A stretch of DNA of 64,000 nt from Silurus meridionalis (GCF_014805685.1 NC_060906.1:21186626-21250625), one strand, 5' to 3'; counted from the first letter of the stretch, positions 12,397-26,050 are shown. A program made the numbers and translations. The notes: generated by a model from the sequence alone, not told the origin.

Positions 12397-12506
12397 TCAT
12401 TTATACATCTGAGCAGTTATAAGTTAAGCGCCTTGTTGTTAAGGGCCCAACAGTGTTTAATTTTTTAATCAGTAGTCCTATGTTTTAACCACTGAGCTAC
12501 CCTATT
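12397..12506 (-). mobile_element. tRNA-derived SINE fragment
   Basis: It contains tcatttatacatctgagcag, then taagggcccaacagtg and ttttaaccactgagctaccc. This is the same order as the 9093 copy, with a deletion in the middle. The head is on the minus strand. Confidence 0.65.
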
Positions 12507-13944
12507 TAATTCTGCACCAACTGAATTGAATTCGAGTTTGTGATTAAACTATTTAATAGCAACGCCATAAATGACACCCAAAAAGGTAATAAAAGAAAGC
12601 ATTAGTTTTTGTCTTGGAGTATAGACTGTGCAGTTTATGCCTGTTCATTTCATAGGACTCCTGCAATTAGCTTCATATTGGAATAGACTTTGTTATGGAA
12701 ATAAGCCAGCTTCGCAGCCTTGAGAAAGTAATTTGATTTTTATGGTAAACTCAATCTGCATAATGTGCTTAGTGATTCTGTATGCATCTTGATGAAGACA
12801 GATGCCCAAAATTTGAGATTGCTGAATGAAAGGAAATCCATCTTCCTGCCATCCTGACACAGCCTGCTACATGCATATCTTTTTGCATCATATTTGTGGA
12901 GCTGTCTTTAGTTTTCTGTTTTTGCTCCCACCGTTTGAGAATCGTAAGTACTGTTTATCCGGGGAAGACCACATATAGAAGTACTTCCAATCGTGAAGAA
13001 TGTTGGGTCGCTTTCATTTAAAAATTTGAGAGAAATTATGAGTTTTCTTCAGATAGGGAAATTAATCCAGGCTTAGATTTACTACTTACTCCTAGCTCCA
13101 GGAACCGTGTTGGATGAGTTGACGTGATTGGCCTAGCAGGGACTTGATCTCCTGAGCTTTGGATCCAAATCTTGTACAAAGTCCCCTTTATAACTGGCCT
13201 TAACAATGGAAACTGGAAAAGGTAGTCTATATCTTCGTCCCTGGGGGATATGATGTGATACCCAAACCATGCCCAGTATCAGGTGTCTAGGACAGCGAGT
13301 TGATTACTTAATTCAAAAAAATTTTATTGTCATCGCACAAGGGGAAACCATGGTTTGTTACAGAGCACTTATAAAATTCAGAAAAATTGCCTCTATACAC
13401 ACGGAAATCATTTTGGAGAGTCCTGCTGTCTGTGTGCCAAAAAAGGGCTCGGCAGGAGCAAACAGGTGCTCTGGATCCTCTTATCCCTGCTGCGGCTGTA
13501 TGATTTCTTATTCGTTCTGCACAGCTGATTGTCAGCATCATACTGAGCCCGGAAGAGGAGAGCAAAGAGATTAAGTTTACTTCACCATTGGTTCTTTGCA
13601 ACACTGTTGAGCTAGGCTAATATCCCCTCATTTCAGGCTTGTCACAAGTAAGTCCCAGTTATTCCCCGAAGGTCTCTTGGTTCTCTCAGGTTGTGTTTGC
13701 GTGCCAGCAAATAGTAATTTCCAGGACCCATGAGGCGCTGCCACCTCGGTAACGCCACTGTTTGGCATCATCTGTGTCTGCTGCTGTCCGAAAGATGAAG
13801 GCTACCGAGTGGCCATAGCATTGCTAGGCAACAAATGCATACCTAATGAGACTGCTTGCTAGGCGACTTATTAGGAAAGCCGGGTATTAACATTTTCATC
13901 TCTCTTTAAGATTCAGCTTTCTTTAGGCAATATCCAGGCTAATA

Positions 13945-14345
13945 CATTTTTGTTTGAAAACACATTTTTCCTCACTGTTTTGGCCTATCGTCCACACTGA
14001 GACGCCGTTGTCAGTCAACAAAACGTAGCTTTTTGAAAACGCTCTTCAAATCGAGTACATTTCTAAAAATGCCATTTTAGCGACTTTAGAGAAATGTTTA
14101 GTAAAAATGGAGACTTTCGAAAACGCATTTTTAGTCATCCCAACGTTTCAAAGAGCCGGAAAGTGAATAAATGGCAGTCAGAAATAAGGCACTTCGATAC
14201 GTTTTTACATTTTGCTCATGCGTAGTTCAGGAACGTTTTAGACGTTTCAGTGTGGACGAGCAAATTTTGGGAACTGTTTAAAAACAAAAATTTAGACAAC
14301 GACATTTTCAAATGTATCCAGATTTGTTTACACCTCAGTCCCACA
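13945..14345. mobile_element. MITE-like repeat, first of two copies in the window
   Basis: The segment shares gtccacactgagac, agctttttgaaaacgct and cgtttcaaagagc with the copy at 29038-29465. It ends with a 'gtgtggacgagcaa' word, and both copies contain repeated 'gaaaacg' words. No coding capacity. The ends are not sharply defined. Confidence 0.6.
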
Positions 14346-15553
14346 TCTGCCTTGGATGATTCTTTCTTCAGAAGAGTCTCTTCTTTTGAGCCACTGGCCA
14401 GTTTTTTCCGCCCAAGATCTTCAGCGACTGAATGCAGATTAAAGTCACCTGGTTGATCTATGATCATGATGTTTATTTAAAAAAAAATCATGCTTGAACT
14501 ATGAGATGTTTTGTATTGCTAGCATCCTCCCAGGCCTGAATAAGAATCAATAGGGTTCTCTCTAATTTATATGCAGTCCAAGGGAGATTGGAGGCCTGGA
14601 GGAACTCCACCAGGACTCCTGACTGACCGTCTGTGTTCTCCAAGCAGCTCAATTTTGTACCTCATTTTCTACTTCTAACTTAATTCTCTTTTTTTTTTCC
14701 CCCTCTGGTTGGAGTCGGGGAAGAGATGCAGGAAAGAGCCGAGGCAGCTTCTTGATTAAGCCACAGTCTGAGTTAAGCTAGCAGTCGATAAACTGATCTA
14801 ATTTCAGAGGAGCCAGTCGGCTGGTGTTTGAATCACATGCTGTGCTGCAAATGACTTCACGTAGACGGAAACAGCAGGAGGGCATTACGGAGAGATTTGT
14901 GAAGGGGCTCGGCTCTATAGTTCCGCTTGTAGATCTCTAGAGAAATTGCAGGATGACCATAAAGTAAAAAAAGTCTTTGTGTTTTTGGAAAAAAATTCAT
15001 TTGGTGCTCTACCAGGCAAAGTGTTTCTGTGTATTTTTGTCTGGTGCATAATCACCCGTGTTTGATGGCCCTAAAAGCCAGTGGGAAAAGTCCAACGTCT
15101 TTCTCAGCCCTGCAAGGACCTTTTTTTTTTACACAGTCTTTTTTTTCCCCATTGCTTTGTGAAATTCCCCAAATGTTCAATACGTTGGTCTTCTGTTCAT
15201 TGGTGTAGGTGTTTGAATATTGATTTCTTCCAGGCTTTAGATGAAGTCGTTGATGTTTTCCTCAAGGCTGTTCATTGGTGTCTTCCCTTAATATTATGAA
15301 GTACACTGTACATATGAACATCTGGAGTTCTTTTTGCTTCTGGGAGCAGAAAAAAATAATCTGTTGTCGTCGCTTTTGCGTAGTTTCTCTCAGATGTGGT
15401 TCTGCTGGATGAGGCGGAGTTGGGGGGAAAGTTTTCCTAGAGCAATATTTAATAATGGCAGTCAGTTGGAACCTTGTTCAAGGGTTTAAAAACTTGAGTG
15501 AAATAAGTATTTGGTTTGACAATTATGGCACGCTGTAAGGTGCCTAGTTATGA

Positions 15554-15889
<336 letters not shown>

Positions 15890-16390
15890 TAACATGACCC
15901 TGGTGGAATTTCTGAATGCTGACCTTTTGTTTTGCTGCCTTTGGTATTGATTTGACTCGTCCCAAATGTTTTAAACTTGGAAAAGTTTGCTGCTCAATGA
16001 TGGACCTGTGTGTTGCCAGAGAAATAGTCTTTTGCACACTTGGGTAGGTTTCAGGAGAAAGCTGCCGCCTTGGAGAAGTTGTTATTTGCATTTTTCAACC
16101 TGGCTGCCATACCTTTTCATTTCGAAGTGAGCTTGCTGTATAATGGACTTAACACACAGTTGTTAAACTGGACATAAGTCTTTTTGCCTTGTATTTATGA
16201 TAATCTTTTTAATCAACATTTCATCTTCAGTGTTGTATGAGATTAGATTGTAATGAACTTCTGAGATACAGTCACATGTAAATGTTAATGTAAATCTCTG
16301 AGATTTTTTGGCGATTTTCAATTTTGTTAAAGTTTCATACCCAACCTGTGGTGGTTTTGTTTTCGAATCCACTTTTATCTCTTGCTTACA

Positions 16391-16562
16391 TTTGCATTTA
16401 TGGCACATGCTCTTATCCAGAGTGACTTATAATGATCTCATTTCTAAAACTAAGCAATTGATGTGTAAGGACCTTGTTCAAGGGCCCGGCAGTGGCAGCT
16501 CGATTGTGCTGGGATTTGTACTCATTACCGTCTTATTAGAAGTCCTCCATCTTAACCCGTCC
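16391..16562 (-). mobile_element. tRNA-derived SINE with L2-type tail
   Basis: On the + strand it reads atttatggcacatgctctta, tccagagtgacttata, then ttgttcaagggcccggcagt and gtgctgggatttgtactcat. It is the same family as 9093 with the head on the minus strand. The head is more diverged (ccatcttaacccg). Confidence 0.72.
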
Positions 16563-16776
16563 CATCTTAGTCCCTTCCCTCCTTCATATCCACTTAGCAG
16601 CTTTACCTACTTTAGTATGTCAAGTTTATTAACTTCCTTATTCTCACACTCTTTTTAAACAGTGCAATATTTTCATGCTAATTCCACCCTCAACTTTTTA
16701 ATCGAATAGAACCAGCCATGTATGATCTTGGCTATTACTACGTTGTAGCAACGCTGCAAAGTAATAGAGTGTGTGT

Positions 16777-16948
16777 TAAAGAAGTGAAGAAAAGAGTGCA
16801 GGCAGGGTGGAGTGGGTGGAGAAGAGTGATAGCAGGAGTGATTTGTGATAGAAGAGTAAAAAAAGGGAAAGGGAAAGTGTATAGGACTGTGGTGAGACCT
16901 GCGATGATGTATGGATTAGAGACAGTGGCATTGAGTAAAAGACATCCT
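16777..16948 (+). pseudogene. RTE-like LINE fragment
   Basis: The translation contains KKRVQAGWSGWRRVIAGVIC, then KGKVYRTVVRPAMMYGLETV and ALSKR, the segment just upstream of the one preserved at 12010. The frame is open for 84 codons and then runs into unrelated sequence. There is no start codon context, and both ends are truncated. Confidence 0.68.
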
Positions 16949-17069
16949 TTCCGGATGTTTGCTGTAGAGTAGGGGAAAAAAGTAATTTGTGATATTTATT
17001 TCATTATTTTTATGACAGATTTTATTAACTACCTCATCAATAACAAATAACTTTTTTGTATTGTTTAAG

Positions 17070-17455
17070 CTGTAAATCCTGACTATAAGATTGGCATGTG
17101 CTTCCCATTCCACATTCAGTCCCTATTTGCTGTTATGATAATGTCCACTTTTCTGGGAAGATTTTTTTAATTAGATTTTGTGGCGATTTGTGCTCATTCG
17201 TCTACAGCGGTTTAAGTAAAGTCAGGTACTAGGTGAGGTAAGGAGGCATTGAGTGCAGTCAGCGTTCCAATTCATCCCAAAGGTGTTCAATAGGGTTGAA
17301 GCTTTATAGCAGGAGATTTTTTCCATTCCAACCCATGTGAACCATATCTTCATGGAGCTGGCTTTGTGCGCATTGTCATTCTGAGACTGAGGGAAGAATT
17401 GCAAATGGATTGAAAATTCAGGAATGCCAATACTCTTGTCCATATAGTGTACGTA
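17070..17455 (-). pseudogene. Tc1-like transposon relic with partial transposase frame
   Basis: On the minus strand an open frame of about 92 codons contains NDNAHKASSMKIWFTWVGME followed by a degraded SP.LLN segment. It corresponds to the HDNAPVHKASSMK region of fish Tc1-like transposases. The element edge on the right shows cttgtccatatagtgtac, the characteristic terminal word of this family. The left part carries tccacttttctgggaagat. Stops and the missing N-terminal domain make it inactive. Confidence 0.75.
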
Positions 17456-18480
17456 GCATTTCTCATTAATATGTTTGAACTGAACATATGCTAAAAACAT
17501 TTTTAGGTGATAGCATCAAAGCCTGACATTTATTTCTTATGCGTGGCAGGCAAGCAATATCTTCAAATTTGTCCCTGAATCCCTGAACACCTCACAATCA
17601 ACATGAATATGTTGAATGATTATCAAGTTTAATCGTGCACAAATTGCCTCATAAGATTTGACTGACATTTTTACCTCATGTTGAGTTCTAGCACAGGGAT
17701 TTCAGATATTATTAAAGCCCTGTAAACCACACTCACACACACACATTTGCAAGCTTTAAAGTTTATGAGACACTTTTATATAGTTTTTTTTTTTTTTTTG
17801 CTCCCATATTTTTTTCTGATAATCCCACGAATCACTTTCTCTACACCCTCGTCTTGTCAGACGAAAGTCGCCGGTCCGAGGTGAGGATAGGAAATGGACT
17901 TTATAAAACATTCACCAGGCTTCCTGAGCTTTCCCTGTGTGTGATAAAAGCTCTGGGCCTTTTTATTATTTCTTTTTTACCCATTGCTTGCTCGCAGCCA
18001 ATAGGAGCACAGCCAAAAAGACAGACGAGGGATTTACGGTTCCAATTTGATTAACCTCCTTCATTTAGCCTGGGAGTGGGGCCAGTAATGTGGACTGACA
18101 ATGACATTCGTTCATGTCAGACGCACACACAAACGCTGCACTTTAAAGGGCGTATTGGGATTAATGAAACGCATTGACTGTATCAGTAGATTTGTATGTA
18201 TGGTATGAAATGACTTGGGCTATCAAGCACATATGCATGTCGAAGGCTATGGCTGCCCAAGTTTCCTATTAATAAAGAAAGGTCAGGCTTTTATTATTAA
18301 TTCATGGTGTTTGCTTAATGGGATCTTGTGTTTGAATAAACCATGATGTGATGAATGCTGCTTGCTCATCTGTTTTTTTTTTTTGTTTTTTTTTTTTGCT
18401 TTGTCTTTGTGGGTAGAGAAACGCAGCAGGGGTTGGTTTGCTCGTGTGTTCTGCTCCCTGAAGATTATAGCAGTATAAAA

Positions 18481-18481
18481 A

Positions 18482-18528
<47 letters not shown>
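18481..18528. repeat. (CA)n microsatellite
   Basis: About 23 CA dinucleotides. Several overlapping open frames in both directions come from this run and the adjacent poly-T. Confidence 0.95.
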
Positions 18529-18529
<1 letters not shown>

Positions 18530-18925
18530 CATATCCAGCGCTACAGCACCGAGGGTGGTCATCTTTGATTCTGCCCAATAATGCTTCATGCGCATAACAC
18601 TTTATTTGCGTCAACATTTTTGCTTCAGCATGTTAATAAAGAGTAATTAGGATCCGGCTGTTACAGGCTTTTAAGGAACTCGGGATTATTGTGAAATCGT
18701 GCCATATTGCAGGCATTCACAAACTAGAACCTCTTCAACCTTTACATTTTTTGTCTCAGGAATTCATTCTAGGCTTCGATAGTAAATGGTCCGTTATATC
18801 TCAGTTTGTCAGTATGTTCTATATGAACACCCTGATCAATTTTATGCCGGTATTAAAAAGTTTAGAGACAAATAGTGCTACTGGTGCTATTCTGACCAAC
18901 GTGCGGTACCATGTGTGTATGTGTG

Positions 18926-19149
18926 GAGTGGTAGCTCGGCGGTTAAGCGCTGGGTTACTGGTCGGAGGTTTAAGCCCCGGTATTGCCAAGCTGCCACTCT
19001 TGGGCCCTTGAGCAAGGCCCTTAACATTTTGTGCTCCAGGGTCGCTGTATCATGGCTGACCCTGCCCTCTGACCCCAGCTTCTGAGCAAGCTGGTATATG
19101 CGAAGAACGAATTTCACTGTGCTGTAATGTATATGTGACAAATAAAGGC
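18926..19149 (+). mobile_element. tRNA-derived SINE (family A)
   Basis: The head is gtggtagctcggcggttaag with a B-box-like ggtttaagccccgg. The body reads caagctgccactcttgggcc, then cttgagcaaggcccttaac. The tail is gaatttcactgtgctgtaat, then gtatatgtgacaaataaagg. The copy is nearly full length and ends directly in an ATTCT repeat. Related copies lie at 28649 and (minus) 46596. Confidence 0.85.
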
Positions 19150-19200
19150 TATTCTATTCTATTCTATTCTATTCTATTCTATTCTATTCTATTCTATTCT
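19150..19200 (+). repeat. (ATTCT)n tail of the SINE
   Basis: About ten ATTCT pentanucleotides immediately follow the SINE 3' end and look like its expanded tail. Confidence 0.92.
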
Positions 19201-19530
19201 ACCACGTCTGTGATTTCATCATGGACAGCGAGTTAGAACAAAGAGCAAACTTCAAGAGCAGAAGAACCTCACCGGGAGATGATCAGAGATCAGAAAGACC
19301 TTCAACGGACTCAACCCCCGAAAATGTCGAAATCATTCAGCAACTTGTGCATGATGATCGTGGGAGAACAATCCACATGATCTAATTTCCACACCCACTC
19401 TCCTCGCCAGATTTGGCTCCGGCGGTCTTCGACCTCTTTGACACGTTTTAAAAAGTCTTCCAAGCCAATTCCAGATGTGTCAGGAACACTGGGAGCGTTG
19501 TAATGTTGTTTAAGGGGACTATTCTGAAGG
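19201..19530 (+). pseudogene. Mariner-type transposase relic with internal deletion
   Basis: A frame starting near MDSELEQRANFKSRRTSPGD continues with DQRSERPSTDSTPENVEIIQ and LVHDDRGRTI. It then jumps, after a stop, to HPLSSPDLAP, the conserved mariner PDLAP signature. The C-terminus reads, in another frame, as QEHWERCNVV and GDYSEGD. These match the N-terminal DNA-binding part, the catalytic HPPYSPDLAP block and the GDYFEGD end of mariner transposases. The roughly 200 residues between are deleted, so it is inactive. It abuts the SINE tail. Confidence 0.75.
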
Positions 19531-19689
19531 TGATAGTGTGTAATATATAAAGTACTTTCTGGCAGACAAAACGAGTCTTGAGACTTGTTGATACCACCTC
19601 GTATTCAGGTTGGTCATGATTGTGATCTTAATTCAGACGTAGGCATCTTTATTGATAACCTTGGAATTAAGTTCTACTTGTTTGCATGC

Positions 19690-20247
19690 ACAGGAAGTCC
19701 CAGAGTTACGATGATGTGTTCCGATGACTCTATCGGAACTTGTAAATATGGCAAGTTGAGACATGGCCTACCCTACCCAAGAGTCTTCAGAAATTTTGAT
19801 CAGTATGGGGTAGTATACTGTAATTTTCTAATAATTTAACACATTACAGTACATAATTTAGAAAAACAACAATTTATAGTACCGCACTCTACAAGCTTTA
19901 CAGTATATATGTTTGTGAGGGCACCTGGATGGGCGTCAGATCACGAGTGGAGGGCGGAGCGGGACGCACGTCACGTGTTCGGTGTCGCCGATAAAAAGGA
20001 GAGACGAGCTAAATTTGAATTTTTTAAAACTCCAAAAACACTGGAAAAAAATACACGTGTAAACACAACCGACAGCGAGAGTAAAGCATCTAACAAGGCA
20101 GGAGATTCGTACATCCTGGTAGCGTCCCAACTTTTTGTAGCGCCTAATGTTCGCTGCTACGTTTGCCTGTCGTTCGAAATGTAAAATAGTTTTACAATTC
20201 TGAAATATTGCTACAGTCATCTTATTATAGGTCGGGGACTACCCGTA
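19690..20247. mobile_element. Probable non-autonomous TIR element (558 bp)
   Basis: The left end acaggaagtcccagag and the reverse complement of the right end (acgggtagtccccgac) match at roughly three quarters of positions. The word family 'AGTCCCCGACTTA' is familiar from fish MITEs. Open frames inside it (about 91-94 codons in both directions) resemble nothing I know. Target duplications were not resolved. Confidence 0.5.
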
Positions 20248-20574
20248 GGTTAGCATGAAACTTGTATATAAAAAAAAAAAAGTGGCTAGTTTCATCTGGA
20301 TAGGCCTAATTCGAAATTTTGCTGCAGTTAAACGTTTTTCGGAAGGTTTTGCTCTACATGAAACATTTGACATGTCCTCATGCAGGTTTATGGCTGATCT
20401 ACACAACAACGTGTATTGAATTTCCCCATCTGAGCAGTTTAAAATGCTTACCAGATTTTTCAATCATATACAGAAGTCGCAAGGGATTACCTTCGCCAAA
20501 CGGGAAAATGTGCGATGTATATATTGTGTCCGGAAAGAGGAATGTTAGGAAACATGTTTTTCTAGGGTAGTTCA

Positions 20575-20880
20575 AGACGATAGTGCAGCCAGCTGTGTTG
20601 TAAGGATTAAGGGTATTGACAGAGTCAGGGAGCAGAGCTGGAAGTTGAGGATGATAGAAATTTCCTTTAAGAGTGACGAAGATGGGCATTAGAAATACGT
20701 ATATTAGAGGCACTGTGCAGGTCGAGAGAGGCGATGATTGGTTGGACATGTGCAGAGGAGGGATGCGGGGTATACCAGAAGAGAAATTTGAAGGATGGAA
20801 CTGCCACGCAGAAGAAGACGAAGACCAAGGGGTAGGTTTATAGATGTGGTGAGGGAGGACATGTTGGTCTGAGGGAGAAA
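20575..20880 (+). pseudogene. RTE-like LINE fragment
   Basis: Nucleotide blocks gcagagctggaagttgagga, ttggacatgtgcagaggag and gaagacgaagaccaagggg follow the same order as the 12010 copy. The frame is broken by indels and stops. Confidence 0.62.
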
Positions 20881-21829
20881 AAGATACAGAATGAGGTTGA
20901 AGCTAATCAGAGCAATCGAAGAAGAATACAGGCCTCAAATGGTGCATAATGAAAATGAGCAGGAATTAAACAATTTTTTTTTTCTTGAAAAATATTGGAA
21001 GTTTGATTCGCAGTGGTTTAGCAGAGTTGAGCAAAGGGATGAATCATGATTAGAGTTGCATGGTGATGTTCTAGAGATGCGTCTTTTAAATATATCTGTT
21101 TAGAAATACAACACTGAATGCATTTCTATTCCACATTTAAGCATGGAGAATGAGGTGGTGTCGTGGTATGGGAAGATTTTTCAGCTGCTAGTACTTGAGG
21201 TGAGGTGCTTTATTGTGAAAAGGACAAAAACAGAAAAGATATCCCATATCTCAAAGATCCTCTGTCCAATGATGTGTTGTTGACAATTTAAAAGCTTCCT
21301 ATTTTACCATTTTAGCCTGGCCCAGGATATATGTCCTCAGTAACCATATCAGCAATTCTCAACACGTCTATTCTAAAGTTCTCATCAAACGAATTGCTGT
21401 AGCCAAATTGTAATCTATATGTCTGTCACTGAATCACTCTATAGAGTTAATAAAAAGGTTTAAGAACTAGGTATTTGTTTGCTTGATTCTTCTTTTGGAG
21501 TTTCCTTTGGGATTCGTGACACAGTGCACAAACAATTGCGGTGCAATTGAAACAGGGCTAGTGTGTATTTCCAGCTGACCAACACAAGCTGAAGCACTAA
21601 TAAATGTCTGCACCGGATTGCTAAGTAATATGATGTTAAACTCTGCTGTTAGGTGGGATAGAAGAAAAGAAGTGTATGCGCTTTTGTTGTTAGGAGCTAA
21701 GAGTGAAAGCTAAACCTTAAGAGCTAGGGTGGAAATTCGATCTCCAGGTAAAATCTATTGTATCTGTGCTAACAATATGTCCCCTTGTGGGAATTGTAAA
21801 ATGAGCAACCAATAAGAAGAATAGCAGTG

Positions 21830-22210
21830 GACACCTGATCATTTAGTCCCCATTTGATTTAATAGTATTCTCCATTTTTCTAGGAAGATGTTTCACTAGA
21901 TATTGGTGTTTGATTGGAGATTTGTGCTAATACAGCCACAGTTAAAATCAGGTACAGGCCTGGGGTGCATTTAGTGTTCCAGTTCACCCCAAGGTGTTCA
22001 ATCAGGTTGAGGTCAGAACTTCAGCCATTAAAGATCTATCAGTGCAACTCTTGTAAACAATATCTTCAGCAGCTGGCTTTGTGCACAAGGTCGTTGTCAT
22101 ACTGAAACAGGTTTGGGTTCTTCTAGTTCAACTGAGGAAAGAATTTAATGCTACCATTACCATTTGCCATTACTATTTTCCCATTGGGGAAGAACCACAT
22201 ATGTCTGGAA
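21830..22210 (-). mobile_element. Tc1-like transposon relic
   Basis: On the + strand it reads tggacacctgatcatttagt, then gatttgtgctaatacagcc, cctggggtgcatttagtgtt, ccaaggtgttcaatcaggtt, and a terminal gaagaaccacatatgtctgg. This is the reverse complement of the 11540 family. No long frame survives. Confidence 0.7.
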
Positions 22211-24060
22211 GTCAAAATGTCTTGTATACATATATCTTTATATAAATACATTTGAGTTGCTTGTGTGCTCCTCCTTTAACTTACAAGACGAAATGTTTTA
22301 TAAGGTTTCAAGTTGCATCATTGTGAAAAATTTATCAGGAGTTTGAAAGAGGAGAAGGACTGGAGCTCCTGTTGGTTCATTCACTAATGGTGCTGATGAT
22401 TCGTGACGCAGCTTCTGTGGCATGTGTTTGCAGTAACGAGCCAACACAAGTATACTGGCAGGAGAGCAGCGAGCAAGTGGACATATCAGGCTCGGCAGGG
22501 GGCTAAACATGCGAAATGTGTTTGTGGAGATCTGCAGCTATTGATAATTTTAGCGATCTAGTATTCTATCGATTAGTCGATCGATTAATATCATTTATCA
22601 AAAAATGATATAAGAAGTACTTTTTCTTCATTAAAGAGCGATACTAAATATACAAGAGACAATTAGATGGGTCTCTTAAAATAAACAAGTAATTTGTTTC
22701 CTTTTTAGAAACATTTACATTTTTATTGCTGAAATCTGTGAAAACGAAACCCATTTACTGCATTTAATTGTTATATTACAGCTAAATGTAGAAATAAAAA
22801 AATCATAAATACGAGGCTGAAAACGTACGTGCACCACGTTTATAAATGAGACCCCAGAGCGCCCCAGAGTTTACCAGGTGGTGCGTCAGTAATAATAGTC
22901 CGTGGGGAAACATGGTGCTTTGTGTGTAGTTATATGGACTAAACAAAGAATTGAGAAAAATTGGCCTCTATGCTTTTTTGTATTCCAATTGCTCGAGCTA
23001 CTCGATGCTCTAGTTTGCTTATTAACCCAAAAGCACCAAATACGATTGTCATTTATTTAAAAGCCATTTGTGATTCAGTTTGAGCTTTCCAGGCTGCTTG
23101 GAAGAAGCACCGTTTCGATGCGAGTCTTCACGAGAGAATCCTAAAGAATGCTGCGATCCCTGTAGGATCTCAGCAAGATATATTCTCTCAACCTGTGTCT
23201 TCAGGTTACCACTAAAAAACAAATTCATTGTCCATAACGGCACTTGGCACAATTTACTTTACTGTAGGAATGCACTGGTGGATATTTGGACCTCCTGTGG
23301 GGCCTCATCTGTCAAACGGGACCCAAGCAAATTTTCACATAAATTATTGGTGAGAGCAGGATATGCAAGTGTAGTTCTAATGAAAAGTCAGCTAGGTCTA
23401 GTATTTGTATAGAAGTATTTGTATCGTGTGACAGCAAATCGTTGTATATGGAGAGTCAGTAATGTTAATCTTTACTGATCAACTTAAAATTGTACAAATG
23501 GCAATTAGTTATTGTGATTTTATACACTGACTTACTGACTAGCCATTCAATTCGTAGTTTTTCATTCGATTTGTGGTATTTTTAAATTTTTTCTGACACT
23601 TAAGCTTCATGATCAGGAGTTCTCTGTTTTAACCACTGAGCATCCAGTAACAAGATTTCAGATCTTTCTGAGGGTTTGTAAGTTAGACCAAATGTCACTA
23701 AATCAGCTGTGCCATGAATGCACTTTACATCCGGTTATTGACATTTGTGGCATTTGTGACTCAAACGTTGTTGCTTTTTCTGACCGAGGTAGGATTTTTA
23801 GTGCTGTTTGGAACACATGCAAACGAACTCTAAGATGAATATGTGAGGCCTGGTGTCTTCTCTTTAAGGGTAGCTTTCTGATTTCATGCCTCTTGATTTG
23901 CCTGCTTTGAGGCGTTTACAAGCAGTTTTTGTCAATTTGGGAAGATTTCAGTACAAATTGCTAGTGTAATCATTTTGGGAGGAAACTGTACTGCTGATTT
24001 CGCAGGAAAGAGCAACTAACAGAAAGCACAGGAGAAACAGGAAACAGGAGATTTTTTAAA

Positions 24061-24093
<33 letters not shown>
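24061..24093. repeat. Poly-T tract
   Basis: A run of about 32 T residues. It supplies the polylysine stretch in a 94-codon minus-strand frame, which is therefore not credible. Confidence 0.9.
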
Positions 24094-24097
<4 letters not shown>

Positions 24098-26050
24098 CTT
24101 TCCAGTCCATGTTTACAGTGATCCACAGAAGAGCTGATCTGGAAAAATGATTTCCTTCGCTTATTATTTTGCTGCATGATTGAAAGCACCAGAATAACAA
24201 TTGTGTGCTGCTGGACCAGTTCCCTTTCAGCATGTCCATCAAAAATTTGGTAGATTTCTTGGTGATAATTTAGCACGATACACCTTGTTAGCGGTAACAA
24301 TCCTAGACTGACAGCTACAACAACTGTAGCTGATTTGTACCTTAGTATTTTTTTCTAATTTATTTTATATAAAATAAATATTTCGATATTAGTGGTGTAA
24401 TCGACACAAAATTCATGGTTTGGTACGTAAGTCAAGGTTCAAATCAAATTCGCTACAGTTCAGGGGGAAGAAATGCAAATCATAAAATTGCTTGTCACTT
24501 TTTTATTAATGCAGTTTATTATTGTTACCATTTGTGAACATCAACAGTTTATTTATTTATTTATTTTTATTTTATTTTATTTTATTTTAATTTTTTTCAA
24601 TTTAAATTTTTTTTTTATTCCTGTTTGGTTTAAATAAAAACTTAAATATATAAAAATAAAATAGATGAAATCAAATGAGTGCAATGCACGTTTTTATTAC
24701 ATTGATTAAATTGAGTAAACGAATAAATGAACATAAATTAAATGGATTCAATAAAATTAAACAAATGGAAAAATGCAATGAAACTACAATTGTTAGACAC
24801 CATTTGGGTACTTATTTCAGCATACTTTAACAAATTTCTTTATTTCTTTCCATCCTTCATTCACTTCCTGGATATGCAGAATTGTCAAGGTTTTCTTGTT
24901 TCAAGAGTCATTCTAGAAGCTGTACATAAAACTGTCGAAAAAATATTGGCGATGACAGGAATTGGCAGAAAATTCGTACAAATCGTATTTGTAGCCACAG
25001 TGACACTGCACTCAAAGTGACCAAACAAACTTGCGGCCCGCCACTTAATATGTTCGTGAAGGAACTCAGATTTGAACTATGTTCCTCATGTAAAAAGGAT
25101 CGAAACAGTACGAATATGTGTATCGTTACACTCCTAATCGTTATCATCATGAATTTCACATTGGCAGTGGACAAGGTGCTATTGAGAAGCTCATTAAACA
25201 GTACTACTAGGAATATATCTCCTCAAGTCCACCAAGAATATTTCAGCCTTAAAATAAACGCTCGACGTGAATACCATCTTGCCGATATAAGCTGTTGCAC
25301 TTCTTTTAAGCAGATATTTCTGTACTGGCATTGCGATAGACCGGCTTCTAGAAGATTCTCTGTATGATGTCTGTCTCTCTGAAAGTTAAAATGGGCTGCC
25401 ATCTGTCACGCCGCCCGGGCTGAGTAAGGCACCGTCTGGGATACAGACTGATCCGATAGTGCGGTAGGGAAATGATTTGGTCAGTGAATCAACGGCTTTA
25501 TTTTCCTGGATCTGCTTTACAGCTTTGTTTTATTATTTATTTTATTTTTTTGTGTGTGGCTTGAAGTGAAGGGTTTGATGTCATCTTCTGGGAAGCATTA
25601 TCAGGGCTTTATTTTTTCCATGTTTATTATTCAACCGTTGTGGCCTGTTGCTTAGGATGAATTTTGCAATGTAGCCAACCAGAGTAAACTGCAAGAAGGT
25701 GTGTTAGCTAGCATAGCTGCTTCTTACAATTGCTGTTTTAGCCAAGAAGAAGATGTACTGACTGGACTGTCAAAGTATATGTTATATGTCAAAGTAAAAA
25801 ATAAATAATTTAGGTAAAAAACATGTTGCAGACTCAAAAAAGACTTGTATTATAAGCTAGTATTATAATACAAAATAAAATATTCAAAGTAGAATAACAT
25901 TTAGATATAAACACTATGTTTTGTGGATCGAAATATGGATCTTTCAAAATATTCCATGGTCGAAAATCACAGTGTTATGTGACCTATATGCTATTTAAAC
26001 AAATGAAGTATTACAACATTAAGGCTAATGTCCACTCTGTAGGTAGTCAG

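Noticed and set aside
22540..23010. A possible hAT-like element (tctatcgattagtcgatcga words near 22570 and ctcgagctactcgatgctct near 22995).
   Set aside because: The two ends do not form a convincing inverted repeat and no target duplication was found.
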